Below, in pieces: positions 47,541 to 58,403 of a DNA stretch of 64,000 bases; positions within the stretch are counted from its first letter, which is position 1; the number at the start of each line of letters is the position of its first letter. Location of the stretch: contig CAWCXI010000020.1 of assembly GCA_963799415.1 (NCBI GenBank), forward strand, positions 154,249-218,248. The letters are read 5' to 3'. The DNA is from JAMXLO01 sp963799415. GTDB lineage: Bacteria > Pseudomonadota > Alphaproteobacteria > Acetobacterales > Acetobacteraceae. A model generated the notes under the pieces. The model had not been told where the DNA came from. It saw only the letters and a program-made list of their open reading frames with translations, and searched no databases. A program made the translations under genes and the position numbers.

Positions 47541-47963
47541 TCATCGCGGCGCTTCGGGCGCCACCACGACCGGCGTGGGATTGGTGACATCCTTGTATTC
47601 GGGCGCGGCCTTGATCTGGTCCTGCGTCAGATCGAGCGTGATCGGATGTTTTGCGTCGCTGGGCGCGAAGTGCAGTGCGCTCCACTCCACCGCGATCTTG
47701 CGGTTGCCGACGCCCATGAAGCCACCGAAGTCGATCACGGCGGCCTGTGGCTGGCCTTGATCGCCGACCAGGACATCGACCAGGCGGCCGATATCCTTGC
47801 CGTCGGGATCGGCCACCTTCTGACCCAGGATGGCGAGCGTCTGGTCGATCGGGACGTGCTGAACCTCGCCGGCCGGCGCAGCGGCGGCGGTCAGCAACAG
47901 TGCGAAGACCGCTCGCAGGTGCCGTTGTGGCATGTGTGTTGAGGTGGGAGCGTTGCGCGACAT
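47541..47963 (-). CDS. Secreted PRC-barrel domain protein
   Basis: 140 residues from the ATG at 47963, which lies 2 bases after the TGA of the EamA gene. A signal peptide is suggested by RHLRAVFALLLTAAAAPAGE. The PRC-barrel fold follows (TLAILGQKVADPDGKDIGRL to IAVEWSALHF). Periplasmic PRC-barrel proteins are common in this bacterial group and of uncertain role, perhaps binding envelope or surface components. A later ATG at 47933 would still keep the signal peptide. Confidence 0.8.
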   Translation of the reverse strand: MSRNAPTSTHMPQRHLRAVFALLLTAAAAPAGEVQHVPIDQTLAILGQKVADPDGKDIGRLVDVLVGDQGQPQAAVIDFGGFMGVGNRKIAVEWSALHFAPSDAKHPITLDLTQDQIKAAPEYKDVTNPTPVVVAPEAPR

Positions 47964-47965
47964 GG

Positions 47966-48928
47966 TCAAGCGTCGCCGCGGACGCGCGGCTTCAGGTTAT
48001 GCTGCAGTACGCTGCAGGCGACGGGTGGTTGGACTGCTCTGCCGGCCGTGCGCTTCACCGATGCCAGCACGATTCCCGCCGCGATCATTGCGATGCCGAT
48101 CGCGTGGTAGGCGTAGAACGTCTCGCCGAGGAAGAGCACCGCGAGAATGCTGCCGAACACCGGCATGAGATGCCACGACTGACTTGCACGAGTCGCTCCG
48201 ATCAATTCGATGCCGCGATTGAAGAACAGATAGGCGATGAACGACGGGAACACAGCGATATACACCAGGGCGAGCCACGCCGGCAGTCCGCCCTCGATGC
48301 GACCGCCCTGCGCGATCTCCCACAGATAGAACGGCAGGATCATCATCGAACCGACGCCCATGGTGGCGACCAGGAAACTCAACGGGTGCGCGGCGGGACG
48401 CACGCGGAACATCGCGGCATAGATGCCGTAGATCACCATCGCGACCAGGATCCAGACATCGCCGCGGTTGAGCGAAAGGTGCAGCAGAGTGTCGAACGAG
48501 CCGTGCGCGGCGATGACCGCCACGCCGATCAGCGAAACGAGCACACCGGCCGATTGCCATAGCGTCGGGCGCTCACCGAATAGCGCGAAGGCCCAGACGA
48601 TGATGACCAGCGGCCCGGCGGATTGCAGCAGCAGCACGTTGAGCGCGGTGGTGCTGGTGAGGCCGATATAGGACATCGTGTTGTAGGTCGCGATGCCGGT
48701 GGCGGAGAGCAGCAGCATCATGCGCCAGTGACGGAGCAGGGTAGGGGCATCGCGCCTCAGGTACGGCCAGGCGAAGCCGACGGCGATCAGGAAAGCGCCG
48801 GTCCAGCGCCAGTAGGCCAGCGCGATCGGCGGCACCATGCCGACCACACCGCGGCCGAGCACGATGTTGCCCGCCCAGAACAGGTTGGCGAGCACGAGGA
48901 GGGACCACGCGGAGTTCCAGAAGGGCAT
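47966..48928 (-). CDS. EamA/DMT-family transporter
   Basis: 320 residues, ten membrane helices in two EamA repeats. Repeat 1 begins LLVLANLFWAGNIVLGRGVV, repeat 2 begins DVWILVAMVIYGIYAAMF; each ends near a FLGE/ALFGE-type Glu (FALFGERPTL and LFLGETFYAYH), as is typical. Drug/metabolite exporter; substrate unknown. Translationally coupled to the PRC-barrel gene. Confidence 0.88.
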   Translation of the reverse strand: MPFWNSAWSLLVLANLFWAGNIVLGRGVVGMVPPIALAYWRWTGAFLIAVGFAWPYLRRDAPTLLRHWRMMLLLSATGIATYNTMSYIGLTSTTALNVLLLQSAGPLVIIVWAFALFGERPTLWQSAGVLVSLIGVAVIAAHGSFDTLLHLSLNRGDVWILVAMVIYGIYAAMFRVRPAAHPLSFLVATMGVGSMMILPFYLWEIAQGGRIEGGLPAWLALVYIAVFPSFIAYLFFNRGIELIGATRASQSWHLMPVFGSILAVLFLGETFYAYHAIGIAMIAAGIVLASVKRTAGRAVQPPVACSVLQHNLKPRVRGDA

Positions 48929-48947
48929 GCGTCGGATTACCCAATGC

Positions 48948-50567
48948 TCAGTACGCGCCAGCCCATCCGTCGCGGCGTGGATCAGAGCCTGCCATCTTCA
49001 CGCCGTTCTCGGCGATCCGGATTGCCTGCACGCTGCACGGCGCCTCCAACGGCCCGACGCGGTTCAACCGATGCCCGAGCCGTTCCAGCCCGGCCAGCAC
49101 ATCCTCGCCGAAGCCCGGCTCGATGGTCAGACGACCATCGCCCTCATGCGGCCAGTTGGCGCCCTGACCCTGCTGGATTGAGGTCCAGCGCGGTGCCTCC
49201 AGCGCGGTCTGCGGATCGGCGCCGAGGTCCATCATTGCTATGAGCACCTGCAGATTGACCTGTACCTGATTGTCGGCACCTGGCGTCCCTTCGACGGCCC
49301 ACAACTTCTCGTCCTTGAACACCATCGGCGCATTCATCGTGTGGCGCACGCGCTTGCCGGGCGCGAGGCGGTTCGCGTGCCCGGGCGCCAGATGCCAATA
49401 CGCCATACGGTTGTTCAGCAGGATGCCCGTGTCGCCTGCCGTCACACCGGAGCCGAAGCCGGAATTCAGGCTTTGAATGCCTGACACCGCGTTGCCTTCG
49501 TCATCGACCACGCAGAAGTACGTCGTGTCGCCGACCGCCGCTTCCGGCTCTGCCAACGCGAGATCGCTGGCGCGCGTCATGTCGATCGACGCCGCGCATT
49601 CGTCGGCATAGGCGTCGGACAGCAGACGATCGAGCGGCACGTCGCCGAACCGCGGGTCGGTGCCGTAGCGCTCGCGATCGAGGAATGCGCGCTTCTTCGC
49701 CTCTACCAGAACATGGATGCGCCGCACCGGATCGAGTGTGGCCAGGTCGAAGCGCTCGGCGATCTTCAGCATCTGCAGCATGGTAAAGCCGGTGGAATTC
49801 GGCGGCGTCTGGGTCACGCGAAAGCTGCGATAGGCAATACCGATCGGATCCTGAATCTCCGGCTGGAATGCTTCCAGGTCGCGTTCATCTACCAGCACGC
49901 CGGCCTCGCGCATGCCGGCGGCGAGACGCTTTGCCAGTCTGCCGCGATAGAAGGTCTCCGCGCCGTCCTGCGCGATCTCCTCAAGCGTGCGCGCAAGGTC
50001 GGGTTGGCGGATCAGCGCGGCGAGCGGAGGCACACCGATGTCGAGATTGGTGAGGAACACGGCGCGCGAACGCGCATCGGCGGCGAGCACCGGACGTACG
50101 TCGCCCGCGAAGTGCCGGTAGTGGTGGGTGACGGCGAACCCATCGCGCGCATGTTCGATCGCTGGGCCACAGAGTTGCCGCCACGGCAGTTTGCCCTGCG
50201 CCGCGTGCATCGCGCCGATGCCGGCGAGCAGACCGGGCGTCGATACACTCAGCGGGCCACGGACCGCGATGCCCTTGGCGCGGAACCGTTCGGGAAGCGC
50301 GGCGAGTGGTGCACCGCCGGTCGCGTTGTAGCAACGCGACGTCGCGTCTCGCGCGGTATAGACCTGATAGAAGCCGTCGCCACCGAGACCGGACATGCCT
50401 GGCTCGACGACGCCCAGTGTGAGCGAGATCGCCACTGACGCGTCCACCGCATTGCCGCCGGCACGCAGCGTGTCGAGACCGGCCTGGGTCGCCAACGGAT
50501 GATTGGCGCCAATCGCGCCATTGCGCCCCATGATCAGAACGCGATGATTGCGGGCGGGGAGATACAT
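48948..50567 (-). CDS. ggt: Gamma-glutamyltransferase family protein
   Basis: 539 residues, no signal peptide, so cytoplasmic. N-terminal GANHPLATQAGLDTLRAGGN with AVDASVAI and LGVVEPGMSGLGGDGF. The Thr348 nucleophile lies in GDTTYFCVVDDEGNAVS, where autoprocessing would make the two subunits. LLNNRMAYW and PGKRVRHTMNAPMV form the substrate pocket. Such soluble homologues cleave gamma-glutamyl or acyl-amide bonds (for example cephalosporin acylases, CapD); true glutathione activity is not certain. 12 bases downstream of the S9 peptidase stop, so probably one operon for peptide use. Confidence 0.9.
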   Translation of the reverse strand: MYLPARNHRVLIMGRNGAIGANHPLATQAGLDTLRAGGNAVDASVAISLTLGVVEPGMSGLGGDGFYQVYTARDATSRCYNATGGAPLAALPERFRAKGIAVRGPLSVSTPGLLAGIGAMHAAQGKLPWRQLCGPAIEHARDGFAVTHHYRHFAGDVRPVLAADARSRAVFLTNLDIGVPPLAALIRQPDLARTLEEIAQDGAETFYRGRLAKRLAAGMREAGVLVDERDLEAFQPEIQDPIGIAYRSFRVTQTPPNSTGFTMLQMLKIAERFDLATLDPVRRIHVLVEAKKRAFLDRERYGTDPRFGDVPLDRLLSDAYADECAASIDMTRASDLALAEPEAAVGDTTYFCVVDDEGNAVSGIQSLNSGFGSGVTAGDTGILLNNRMAYWHLAPGHANRLAPGKRVRHTMNAPMVFKDEKLWAVEGTPGADNQVQVNLQVLIAMMDLGADPQTALEAPRWTSIQQGQGANWPHEGDGRLTIEPGFGEDVLAGLERLGHRLNRVGPLEAPCSVQAIRIAENGVKMAGSDPRRDGWAGAY

Positions 50568-50579
50568 GGCGTTTCCAGT

Positions 50580-52352
50580 TCAGCGCAGGTGGGTCGTGAA
50601 GAACTCGGCGATGGCGCGGTAGACGCGACGTCTGTCGTCCGGGCGGACGAAGCCGTGGCCGGCATAGTCGAAGGTCAGGTACGTCACCTTCTTCTGGCGC
50701 TCCTGCAAGGCAGTTACGTACTGCTCGCTCTCGCCGATCGGCACACGCGGATCGCGCGTGCCATGCGCGATCAGCACCGGTGCGGTGATCTGATCGACGC
50801 GATGGATCGGCGAGATGCGCGCGAACAGCGCGGCGTCACGCTCGGGGTCGCCATATTCCGCGGCGCGATGACTGCGACGCCAGGCTCCGGTGCTGGCAAG
50901 CAGCGTCACGAAGTTCGCAATGCCATAGTAGTTCACCGCGGCACGCCACAGCTCCGGATGCTCGGTGATCGCCGACATCACCATGAAGCCGCCGTACGAT
51001 TGCCCCATGATGCCGATGCGCTCGCTATCGATTGCCGGGTGTGCGGCGAGCCAGTGCCTGCCATGCGCGAGATCGGTCACGCTGTCGAGACGCCGCTCCA
51101 CATCGTCGCTCTTCGTGTAGGTGCGGCCATAGCCGGAACTGCCTCGCACATTCGGCAGCAGAACGGCGAAACCCTGCGCGAGCAGCATCTGCATGTCCGG
51201 GCGGAAATTCGGCCGCGTCTGCCCCACGGGGCCGCCGTGCACCCAAATGATCGCGGGATAGCCGTCCTCTGGCCTGGCGCTGCGCGGCAATGCGAGCCAA
51301 CCCGGAATACGCGTGCCATCAAAGCTTTCCCAGGACACCAGCTCGAAATCGACGAAGCCACCGGCGTGCGGTTCGGGCTGCCATATCACGCGCGGGGCAC
51401 CATCGCGCCACAGCCAGAGCGAAGGTGGTTGCGTTGGCGCCGCTGCACTGAACACCAGGCTGCCGCTGTCAGGTGACCAAGCCAGATCGGTGATGACGCC
51501 ACGGGGCAAGCCGCTCACCTCAGGTCGCTCGCCATCGATCGGACCGACCCGCAGCGTGGCGAAGCCGCGATCGTTCTCGATTGTCGCGAGCATCCGCCCA
51601 TCGGGCGCGACTGACCACGCGTCCACGTCGCGCTCTTCGGCAGCATAGACCACCGAAGCCTCGCCGGTTTCAGGATCCAGCCGACACAGTCGCAGGAAGT
51701 TGCTGCCACCGAGATCGGTCAGCGCCAGCAGCGTACGACCATCGCTCGCCCAGCGGACACTCTGGAAATTCCCCGGGGCCCAAAGTGTGCGCGCTTCGCC
51801 CGATGCGATATCGAGCAGCGTCAGCGACACATCGCCGAAGCCACGATCATGCCGGAGCGCCAGCGTGGTGCCATCCGCACGAAAACCTGACACTGTGACC
51901 TGATTGCGGCCTTGGTAAACGCACTGACGTACGCCGCTCGCGACGTCCTGCACATAGACGTCGAAATGCGCCTCGTCGCGATCATTGGCGGTATAGGCGA
52001 TGCGGGTGCCATCCGACGACCAGCCGCCGAAATCGTGGATCGCCGCGCGATTTGCGGTCAGCTCGCGGGGCTCCGGCGATCGTTCGTTCGGATCGATGAG
52101 CAGTAGTTGCTGGCGCTCGTCGCCACCGAAGTCGATCCCGTAGATCAGCCGGTCATCTGCCGGCGAGCGCCGCAGCAGCGCAACCTTCTCGTCGTGGAAG
52201 GTGAGCTGCCGGTCGGCGCCGGTGGTGAGATCGAGCGCCCACACCTGCGGCAGGCCCGAACCGCGCAGGTGGAACAGCGTTTCTCCGTCACGGGAGAATG
52301 CGGGTGCGGCGGCAGCGCCAATGTCGACGAAGGCTTCGGGGTCGTGTGTCAT
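50580..52352 (-). CDS. S9-family prolyl oligopeptidase / acylaminoacyl-peptidase
   Basis: 590 residues. N-terminal beta-propeller (about 1-330, repeats such as WSSDGTRIAYTAND and WSPDSGSLVFSAA) and C-terminal alpha/beta hydrolase with Ser452 (MGQSYGGFMV), Asp534 (HGTRDPRVP) and His566 (YAGHGF). Cleaves short peptides, possibly N-acylated ones. No signal peptide. Upstream lies the three-gene cassette on the same strand (60 bases away); downstream is ggt. Confidence 0.92.
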   Translation of the reverse strand: MTHDPEAFVDIGAAAAPAFSRDGETLFHLRGSGLPQVWALDLTTGADRQLTFHDEKVALLRRSPADDRLIYGIDFGGDERQQLLLIDPNERSPEPRELTANRAAIHDFGGWSSDGTRIAYTANDRDEAHFDVYVQDVASGVRQCVYQGRNQVTVSGFRADGTTLALRHDRGFGDVSLTLLDIASGEARTLWAPGNFQSVRWASDGRTLLALTDLGGSNFLRLCRLDPETGEASVVYAAEERDVDAWSVAPDGRMLATIENDRGFATLRVGPIDGERPEVSGLPRGVITDLAWSPDSGSLVFSAAAPTQPPSLWLWRDGAPRVIWQPEPHAGGFVDFELVSWESFDGTRIPGWLALPRSARPEDGYPAIIWVHGGPVGQTRPNFRPDMQMLLAQGFAVLLPNVRGSSGYGRTYTKSDDVERRLDSVTDLAHGRHWLAAHPAIDSERIGIMGQSYGGFMVMSAITEHPELWRAAVNYYGIANFVTLLASTGAWRRSHRAAEYGDPERDAALFARISPIHRVDQITAPVLIAHGTRDPRVPIGESEQYVTALQERQKKVTYLTFDYAGHGFVRPDDRRRVYRAIAEFFTTHLR

Positions 52353-52412
52353 GATGAATACGTAGCTCAGTTGTCAGCTCTATGAAATCCGTCGATCTGC
52401 CGGCCCCCCCAT

Positions 52413-52825
52413 TCAGGATACGCGAGGCGGCACAACGTACACCGAGTTCTTGGCAAGATCCCGCTGCAACCTGCGGAGCGCACTTCCTCTTAAGTTTGCC
52501 AGTCCAAACACTTGAACATGATGCGGTATGTTATCCCGCTCGACACGGAGCCCCAGCCTCCGAACCGCCCCTGCATGTATTCGTGTCACCGCCCAACCAG
52601 GCTGCCCAATCGGGCAGCCGTAGGTCAGCGCTCCCCAGCTGCTCTGAGCGAGGATTCGACGTGAAATGAGAGGCCAGCTTCACCTCCGTCCAGAGCGAAC
52701 ACCGCGGAGGGCGGCCGCAGTGCCGGCGCTCCACCATCCGGCGGATTCTGGTTCTGCTGAGGTTCGTGCCAGGGTGGAATTCGACGCAACAATCCTTCGT
52801 CATCCGGAATATCCTGATCGCTCAC
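52413..52825 (-). pseudogene. Accessory cassette gene 3 (RRIPPWH-type small protein), frame broken near 52640
   Basis: GTG start at 52825, 14 bases after the stop of cassette gene 2. The first 66 residues (SDQDIPDDEGLLRRIPPWHE, PSAVFALDGG, LSFHVESSLRAAG) stop at a TGA. The rest is one frame over: ALTYGCPIGQPGWAVTRIHA and AVRRLGLRVERDN, ending at 52413. Adding one base near 52640 gives 137 residues. I recall sporadic bacterial proteins with the same LRRI-P-x-H start and G-L-x-V-x-x-D middle next to TIGR04255 genes. Function unknown. A missing base, opposite to most breaks here, may mean real decay. Confidence 0.55.
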
Positions 52826-52839
52826 AATCTGCGCTGTAT

Positions 52840-53334
52840 TTAACGCGAACTCAGCGCCCTCAGCGCGTCAAGCGCAACGCCTGTGTCAGTGCTCTCGCCT
52901 TCAAACGGCATCACTTCATGTCGCGCATCTTCGACCAGCACTATGAGCTTGTAGGGAGCCTCGAATACAATCTCGACGTCGAGCCCTTTTGCATGCCATT
53001 CCGCATATACAGCACCATCCGGCGAAGGATTGACGGTGGGCGCGGATATCCCGAGCCGTTGGAGTCCAGTGAGTTCCTTTCCTGCGAAGACGACCGTCTG
53101 CAAGTCTGGTGCAATGCCCCTTGTGCCATTCCAGCCTGCTTGCATCCCGGCTATTTGACCAAGTCTTAGACGGACTTTGATCCAGTCACTCGGGTCCACC
53201 ATGCGAGTGGCCGGAAGTGGCAAGATGTCGAGCGTACCAGTCGACTGATCTGACCGGGTGGCAATAGCCACGCGCCCCGGGTTCGTAGCTTTTAGCAATG
53301 CCGACAGTTCGATGATATCCGCTGTCTGATTCAC
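52840..53334 (-). CDS. Accessory cassette gene 2 (hypothetical, GW(D/N)G motif)
   Basis: 164 residues from GTG 53334, which overlaps the proposed TGA of gene 1 (GTGA) and has GGGAAGG upstream; an ATG at 53355 would add 7 residues. Soluble. Core motif MQAGWNGTRGIAPD, later APTVNPSPDGAVYAEWHAKG and LDVEIVFEAPYK. The combination GW(D/N)G ... P-x-V-x-P-x-x-D-G ... EW ... E is a pattern I know from small uncharacterised proteins found beside TIGR04255-type genes. It is intact, unlike its two neighbours. No catalytic motif is obvious; function unknown. Confidence 0.6.
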   Translation of the reverse strand: MNQTADIIELSALLKATNPGRVAIATRSDQSTGTLDILPLPATRMVDPSDWIKVRLRLGQIAGMQAGWNGTRGIAPDLQTVVFAGKELTGLQRLGISAPTVNPSPDGAVYAEWHAKGLDVEIVFEAPYKLIVLVEDARHEVMPFEGESTDTGVALDALRALSSR

Positions 53335-54144
53335 CGTTGCCTTCCCATCGCCCATGCATTGTGTCTGTAGTAATCGCCGTAAAGCAGTTTACTATCTCGA
53401 CGTGCGCCGTGTCGAAGAACTCCAAGACTGCATTGAAGTTGTCCCCGCCAGGTCTACCTCTGACAGTTATATTTAGTGCCCACGCCTTCTGCGTAGGGCC
53501 CGTCTGTATCGGTCTGCACTCAACGAATAGCCGCCCCAATGCCCCTTGCGGCTGACGCAGCAACCTGCGCCCAAGAACCAGCTGATAATCTTCGAAGCCG
53601 TCGCTCCACTCTGGGCCCGTTTGCAGCTCCATACCGCTGAGCAACTGGTGGATGTCGCTCCACGCCGCACCTTCGGGCAGTGGGACCTTGTTGAAGTAGG
53701 TTAGATCGCATTGATTAGGAACGATATCGGGATAACCACGCCGGTGAACGAGCCGCGTGAGCGCGTCATACGCACTGACAAAGCGCCGTCTCACCTCAGG
53801 ATACCGTGGATATTCACCGCCGGCCGGCCTCACTCTCCAGGTCGCAATCAACCGGTCTGGCTGGAATTGAATGACATGCTCATCGTCGCTTGAAATGAAC
53901 CACGACCGTGGCAAGAGATCGGTGCGGACATTGATCCCAAATGCCGATCCAAAGTCCGGGCCGACCGTTTCAAAGGTTGGCGGCAACGGAGGAACATCCA
54001 TGGATTGCGGATAATCCTCCTCGATCAGAGCGTGGAATGCTCCGATATCGACCGCCTTTAGAGGAAGAGCGGCGAACTGCATATCGGCAGCCACCTCGTC
54101 GAGTGGGGATTTGCGTAGGACGGCAGGTTGGGGTCGTTGTCCAT
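53331..54144 (-). pseudogene. Accessory cassette gene 1 (TIGR04255-like sporadic protein), two frame breaks
   Basis: About 271 residues when corrected. Start ATG 54144 gives MDNDPNLPSYANP, then a slip at 54105-54108 (four G on the plus strand where five are needed) leads into PLDEVAADMQFAALPLKAVD, the N-terminal strand typical of TIGR04255. The middle has IGAFHALIEEDYPQ, IQFQPDRLIATW and ECDLTYFN-like QCDLTYFNKVPL. The end, FTAITTDTMH, needs a second slip near 53350 to stop at TGA 53333-53331, overlapping gene 2. TIGR04255 proteins are sporadic and of unknown role. DNA here looks less GC-rich than its neighbours. Missing bases suggest decay or error. Confidence 0.6.
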
Positions 54145-54310
54145 GTTGTCCGCAGTATCAGCCAGCACCCACTCAACATTTAAGTAACGTGCAAGGACGG
54201 TTCGTCCCAAGGAGTATCTTCGAGGGATAGCCGGCTTGCTCCAGGTGACGGGGCCGCAGGCCGTACCACCCGGGGTTGGAAAGCCTGACAGGATAGGGTT
54301 TGCTCAGGCG

Positions 54311-55596
<1,286 letters not shown>

Positions 55597-55600
<4 letters not shown>

Positions 55601-56322
55601 GCTGCCGCGACCGAGGTCGGCACACCCTCGGGATCGAGCCGATAGCCGCCACCCTCGGTCACCAGGAGGCGCGCGTTCGCCGGGTCAGGCTCGATCTTTT
55701 GGCGCAACCGATAGATGTGTGTCTCCAGCGTGTGCGTGGTGACCGCGGCGTTGTAGCCCCACACCTCGTTCAGCAACACCTGGCGCGCGACAGCTCGGGT
55801 ACCCGCCCGGTAGAGGAACTTCAGAATCGCAGCTTCCTTCTCCGTGAGCCGGATGCGGCGGTTCTTCACCGGATCCTGCAACAGCTTGGCCGACGGACGG
55901 AACGTGTAGGGGCCGATGGTGAACACCGCATCCTCGCTGTTCTCGAAGATGCGGAGCTGCGCCCGCAACCGAGCCAGCAGCTCGTTCAGGCGGAATGGTT
56001 TGGCGATATAGTCGTTGGCGCCGGAATCGAGACCGCGCACGACATCGGTTTCGGCGTCGGACCCGGTCAGCATGATGATCGGCATCTTCTGCCCCTGCCT
56101 GCGCAGCTTGGTGCAGAGATCTCGTCCATCACCGTCCGGCAGCCCGACATCGAGGATCACCGCGTCGAAGCGCGCATCCTTGGCGTTCAGCTTTTCCTCG
56201 GCTTCGCTGATGGTGCCAGCAGCGACGGCGGTGAACTCTCCGTCAACCGCGAGTTGATCCGCCAAGGTCTCGCGCAAAACCCCGTCGTCATCCACGATCA
56301 GGATCGGTCGCTCTGCCGACAT
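55597..56322 (-). CDS. OmpR-family response regulator
   Basis: 241 residues. Receiver domain (1-120) with acidic pocket DDD (11-13), phospho-acceptor Asp58 (VILDVGLPDGDG), Thr near LTGSD and Lys108 (YIAKPF). Winged-helix DNA-binding domain with LTEKEAAILKFLYRAG and TLETHIYRLRQKIE. No histidine kinase is adjacent, so it is an orphan. Its stop and that of the UdgX gene share CTAG at 55597-55600. Confidence 0.92.
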
Positions 56323-56677
56323 CTCCGTATACCTCTCAACTTGCGGGCGCCCCAGCGTCCGTCACTCCTCGCATGGCGACATCCGTACGACCATGATTTT
56401 TGTCACGGTGGCGGCTATCGACGTCGAGGCCCAACACCAATTCCATCCTGCCACTCCGATTCGTGCAGCCGCAAGGCACTCACATTTCTGTGAGCCTGGC
56501 CAAGACATTCGAAGTGTCCCGCCATATAGTCCTCGTGGCGGCATCACAGAGTGGGTTGTGGCTCCCGCGTATTTGGTCGGAGGAGAGTTTTGGCGTTAAT
56601 CATGACGAAATTTGGCCGTTATTGTTACCCGCTCGTGTAATCCGATGGAACATGCCCTAGGTCGCGATCAAATTGCG
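56323..56677. other. Intergenic region upstream of ribA
   Basis: About 355 bases between the divergent regulator gene and ribA. Less GC-rich than average. I looked for an FMN riboswitch and did not see its conserved stems. Short open frames occur (for example 56393-56599) but look non-coding. GGAGGAG at about 56579-56585 has no matching start codon. Confidence 0.45.
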
Positions 56678-57811
56678 ATGAGCGAACGGAGTTCGGTGGC
56701 CGCGCCTGCGGCAGCGGACGCTGATGTGCTTCGTCTACGAACGGTGCACCGCGCGGCGGCAGACCTGCGCAGAGGGACACCCGTGCTGCTGACCGGCGAG
56801 GCGCCGCTGATCTTGTTGGCGGCCGAGACGGCGGGACCGCGCGGACTGGCTGAACTGGCAATGTTGGCCGCCCAACCGCCCGTGCTGCTGCTCGCTCCGA
56901 TGCGCGCTGCCGCCGTATTGCATCGGCCGATCGAACCGGGCTCAGCGGTCGTAGCGCTTAGCCTCGGCTCTGAACTGTTGGCGCCGGGGCCGTTGCGTGG
57001 CTTGGCAGATCCCACCATCGAAGAGTTGCTGCCGGCCCAGCCCGAACTGGGACCGGTGCCGGAAAACGCTCAGCCGGCACTGATTCTGGCCAAACTCGGC
57101 CGATTACTGCCAGCGGTGCTGGCAGCACCGGTGCGTCCTGACGTTGCGACCGATCTGGCGCGACTTGGCCTGTTCAGTGTTCCAGCGGCCGATCTGCTCG
57201 CCTACCCGATGGCCGCCGCGGCGGGCCTGCGCCAGATAGCCGCGGCGCGGGTGCCGTTGGAGAACGCCGCCAACTCCAGAGTGATTGCATTTCGCACCGA
57301 AGGTTCGGCGATCGAGCACCTCGCCATCGAGGTAGGCGATCCGCAGACCGTCGACGCCCCGTTGGTACGCATCCACTCCGAATGCTTCACCGGCGATCTG
57401 CTGGGCAGTCTGCGCTGCGACTGCGGTGCGCAGCTCCGCGGCGCGATTGCCCGTATGGCCGAGGAGGGGGCCGGAGTGCTGCTTTATCTTGCCCAGGAAG
57501 GTCGGAACATCGGGCTGGTCAACAAGCTGCGAGCCTACACGCTGCAGGACCGCGGGCTCGACACGCTGGACGCGAATCGGGCGCTGGGATGGGGTGCCGA
57601 TGAGCGCAACTTCCTGATCGCGGCCACGATGTTGGAGGCACTCGGCGTGCATCGGATCCGGCTGCTGACCAACAATCCCGATAAGCTCGCCGCGCTGGCG
57701 GCGTGCGGGATCGAGGTCGTCGGGCGCGAGGCCCATGCCTATGCACCAAACGGCGTGAACGATCACTACCTGGCCACGAAGGCAGAGCGCTTTGGTCACC
57801 TGCTGGACTGA
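56678..57811 (+). CDS. ribA: GTP cyclohydrolase II with N-terminal extension
   Basis: 377 residues from the ATG at 56678 (ATG 56645 and TTG 56612 are alternatives; no strong ribosome site). First step of riboflavin synthesis from GTP. The C-terminal half has the zinc site CFTGDLLGSLRCDCG (C-x10-C-x-C), YLAQEGRNIGL, NKLRAYTLQDRGLDT, LLTNNP and a C-terminal NDHYLATKAERFGHLL. The N-terminal 190 residues (TVHRAAADLRRGTPVLL, LAKLGRLLPAVL) are not the DHBP synthase RibB and lack its metal Glu/His motifs; a similar extension is known in other Acetobacteraceae RibA. The next gene is 5 bases away. Confidence 0.92.
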   Translation: MSERSSVAAPAAADADVLRLRTVHRAAADLRRGTPVLLTGEAPLILLAAETAGPRGLAELAMLAAQPPVLLLAPMRAAAVLHRPIEPGSAVVALSLGSELLAPGPLRGLADPTIEELLPAQPELGPVPENAQPALILAKLGRLLPAVLAAPVRPDVATDLARLGLFSVPAADLLAYPMAAAAGLRQIAAARVPLENAANSRVIAFRTEGSAIEHLAIEVGDPQTVDAPLVRIHSECFTGDLLGSLRCDCGAQLRGAIARMAEEGAGVLLYLAQEGRNIGLVNKLRAYTLQDRGLDTLDANRALGWGADERNFLIAATMLEALGVHRIRLLTNNPDKLAALAACGIEVVGREAHAYAPNGVNDHYLATKAERFGHLLD

Positions 57812-57816
57812 TCGCC

Positions 57817-58311
57817 ATGCAGGCATTGGTCCATCCTGATGGTCGGTTGGTGCTGCGCGGGCTGGTATTCCGGGCAGCACTCGGGCGCGGCGGGGTTCGC
57901 CTTGACAAGCAGGAAGGTGACGGGGCTACGCCGGCTGGGTATCTGCCGCTGCGCCGCGTGCTGTACCGGGCGGATCGGGTGAGGGCGCCGGATTGTGGCG
58001 TGCCGGCCGAGCCGACCGCGCCCAGCGACGCCTGGTGCGATGACATCAGGGAGACCGATTACAACCGTATGATCCGACTGCCGCACGATGGTCACTACGA
58101 GGAGCTGTGGCGGCAGGACGGCGCGTATGACGTGATCGGCGTGCTGGGTTGGAATGATGCGCCTGTTCAGCGCGGGCGAGGCTCGGCGATATTCCTGCAT
58201 GTGGCCCGTCCGGACTACTCACCCACCGAAGGCTGCGTCGCGTTGAGCATGGGCGACCTGCGGCAGGTCCTGGCCGCGGGGGTCACCGAGCTTCTCGTGC
58301 TGGCCGGCTAG
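57817..58311 (+). CDS. L,D-transpeptidase (YkuD-type catalytic domain)
   Basis: 164 residues, single catalytic domain. DGATPAGYLPLRRV (substrate face), the catalytic His128 and Cys140 in IFLHVARPDYSPTEGCVALS, the YkuD HxN/SxGC pattern with Glu in place of the usual Ser/Thr-x-Gly. No signal peptide visible, so it may be exported by another route or act on cytoplasmic muropeptides. Directly downstream of ribA and likely co-transcribed. Confidence 0.85.
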   Translation: MQALVHPDGRLVLRGLVFRAALGRGGVRLDKQEGDGATPAGYLPLRRVLYRADRVRAPDCGVPAEPTAPSDAWCDDIRETDYNRMIRLPHDGHYEELWRQDGAYDVIGVLGWNDAPVQRGRGSAIFLHVARPDYSPTEGCVALSMGDLRQVLAAGVTELLVLAG

Positions 58312-58403
58312 CCAAGAAGCGACGCCCGCACATCCGATACTTCGAATTCGAAGCGGGAGGCACACTGCTTGCGGGCTCATGCGGATAGCAGGACTGTCGG
58401 GGG

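Noticed and set aside
52353..54310. CRISPR array or phage attachment site around the cassette
   Set aside because: No regularly spaced repeats, no tRNA fragment or direct repeat flanks were seen.
56393..56599. 68-residue plus-strand frame before ribA
   Set aside because: No ribosome site, no recognisable composition or domain; treated as non-coding.
56323..56677. FMN riboswitch upstream of ribA
   Set aside because: The conserved RFN core stems could not be found in this stretch.
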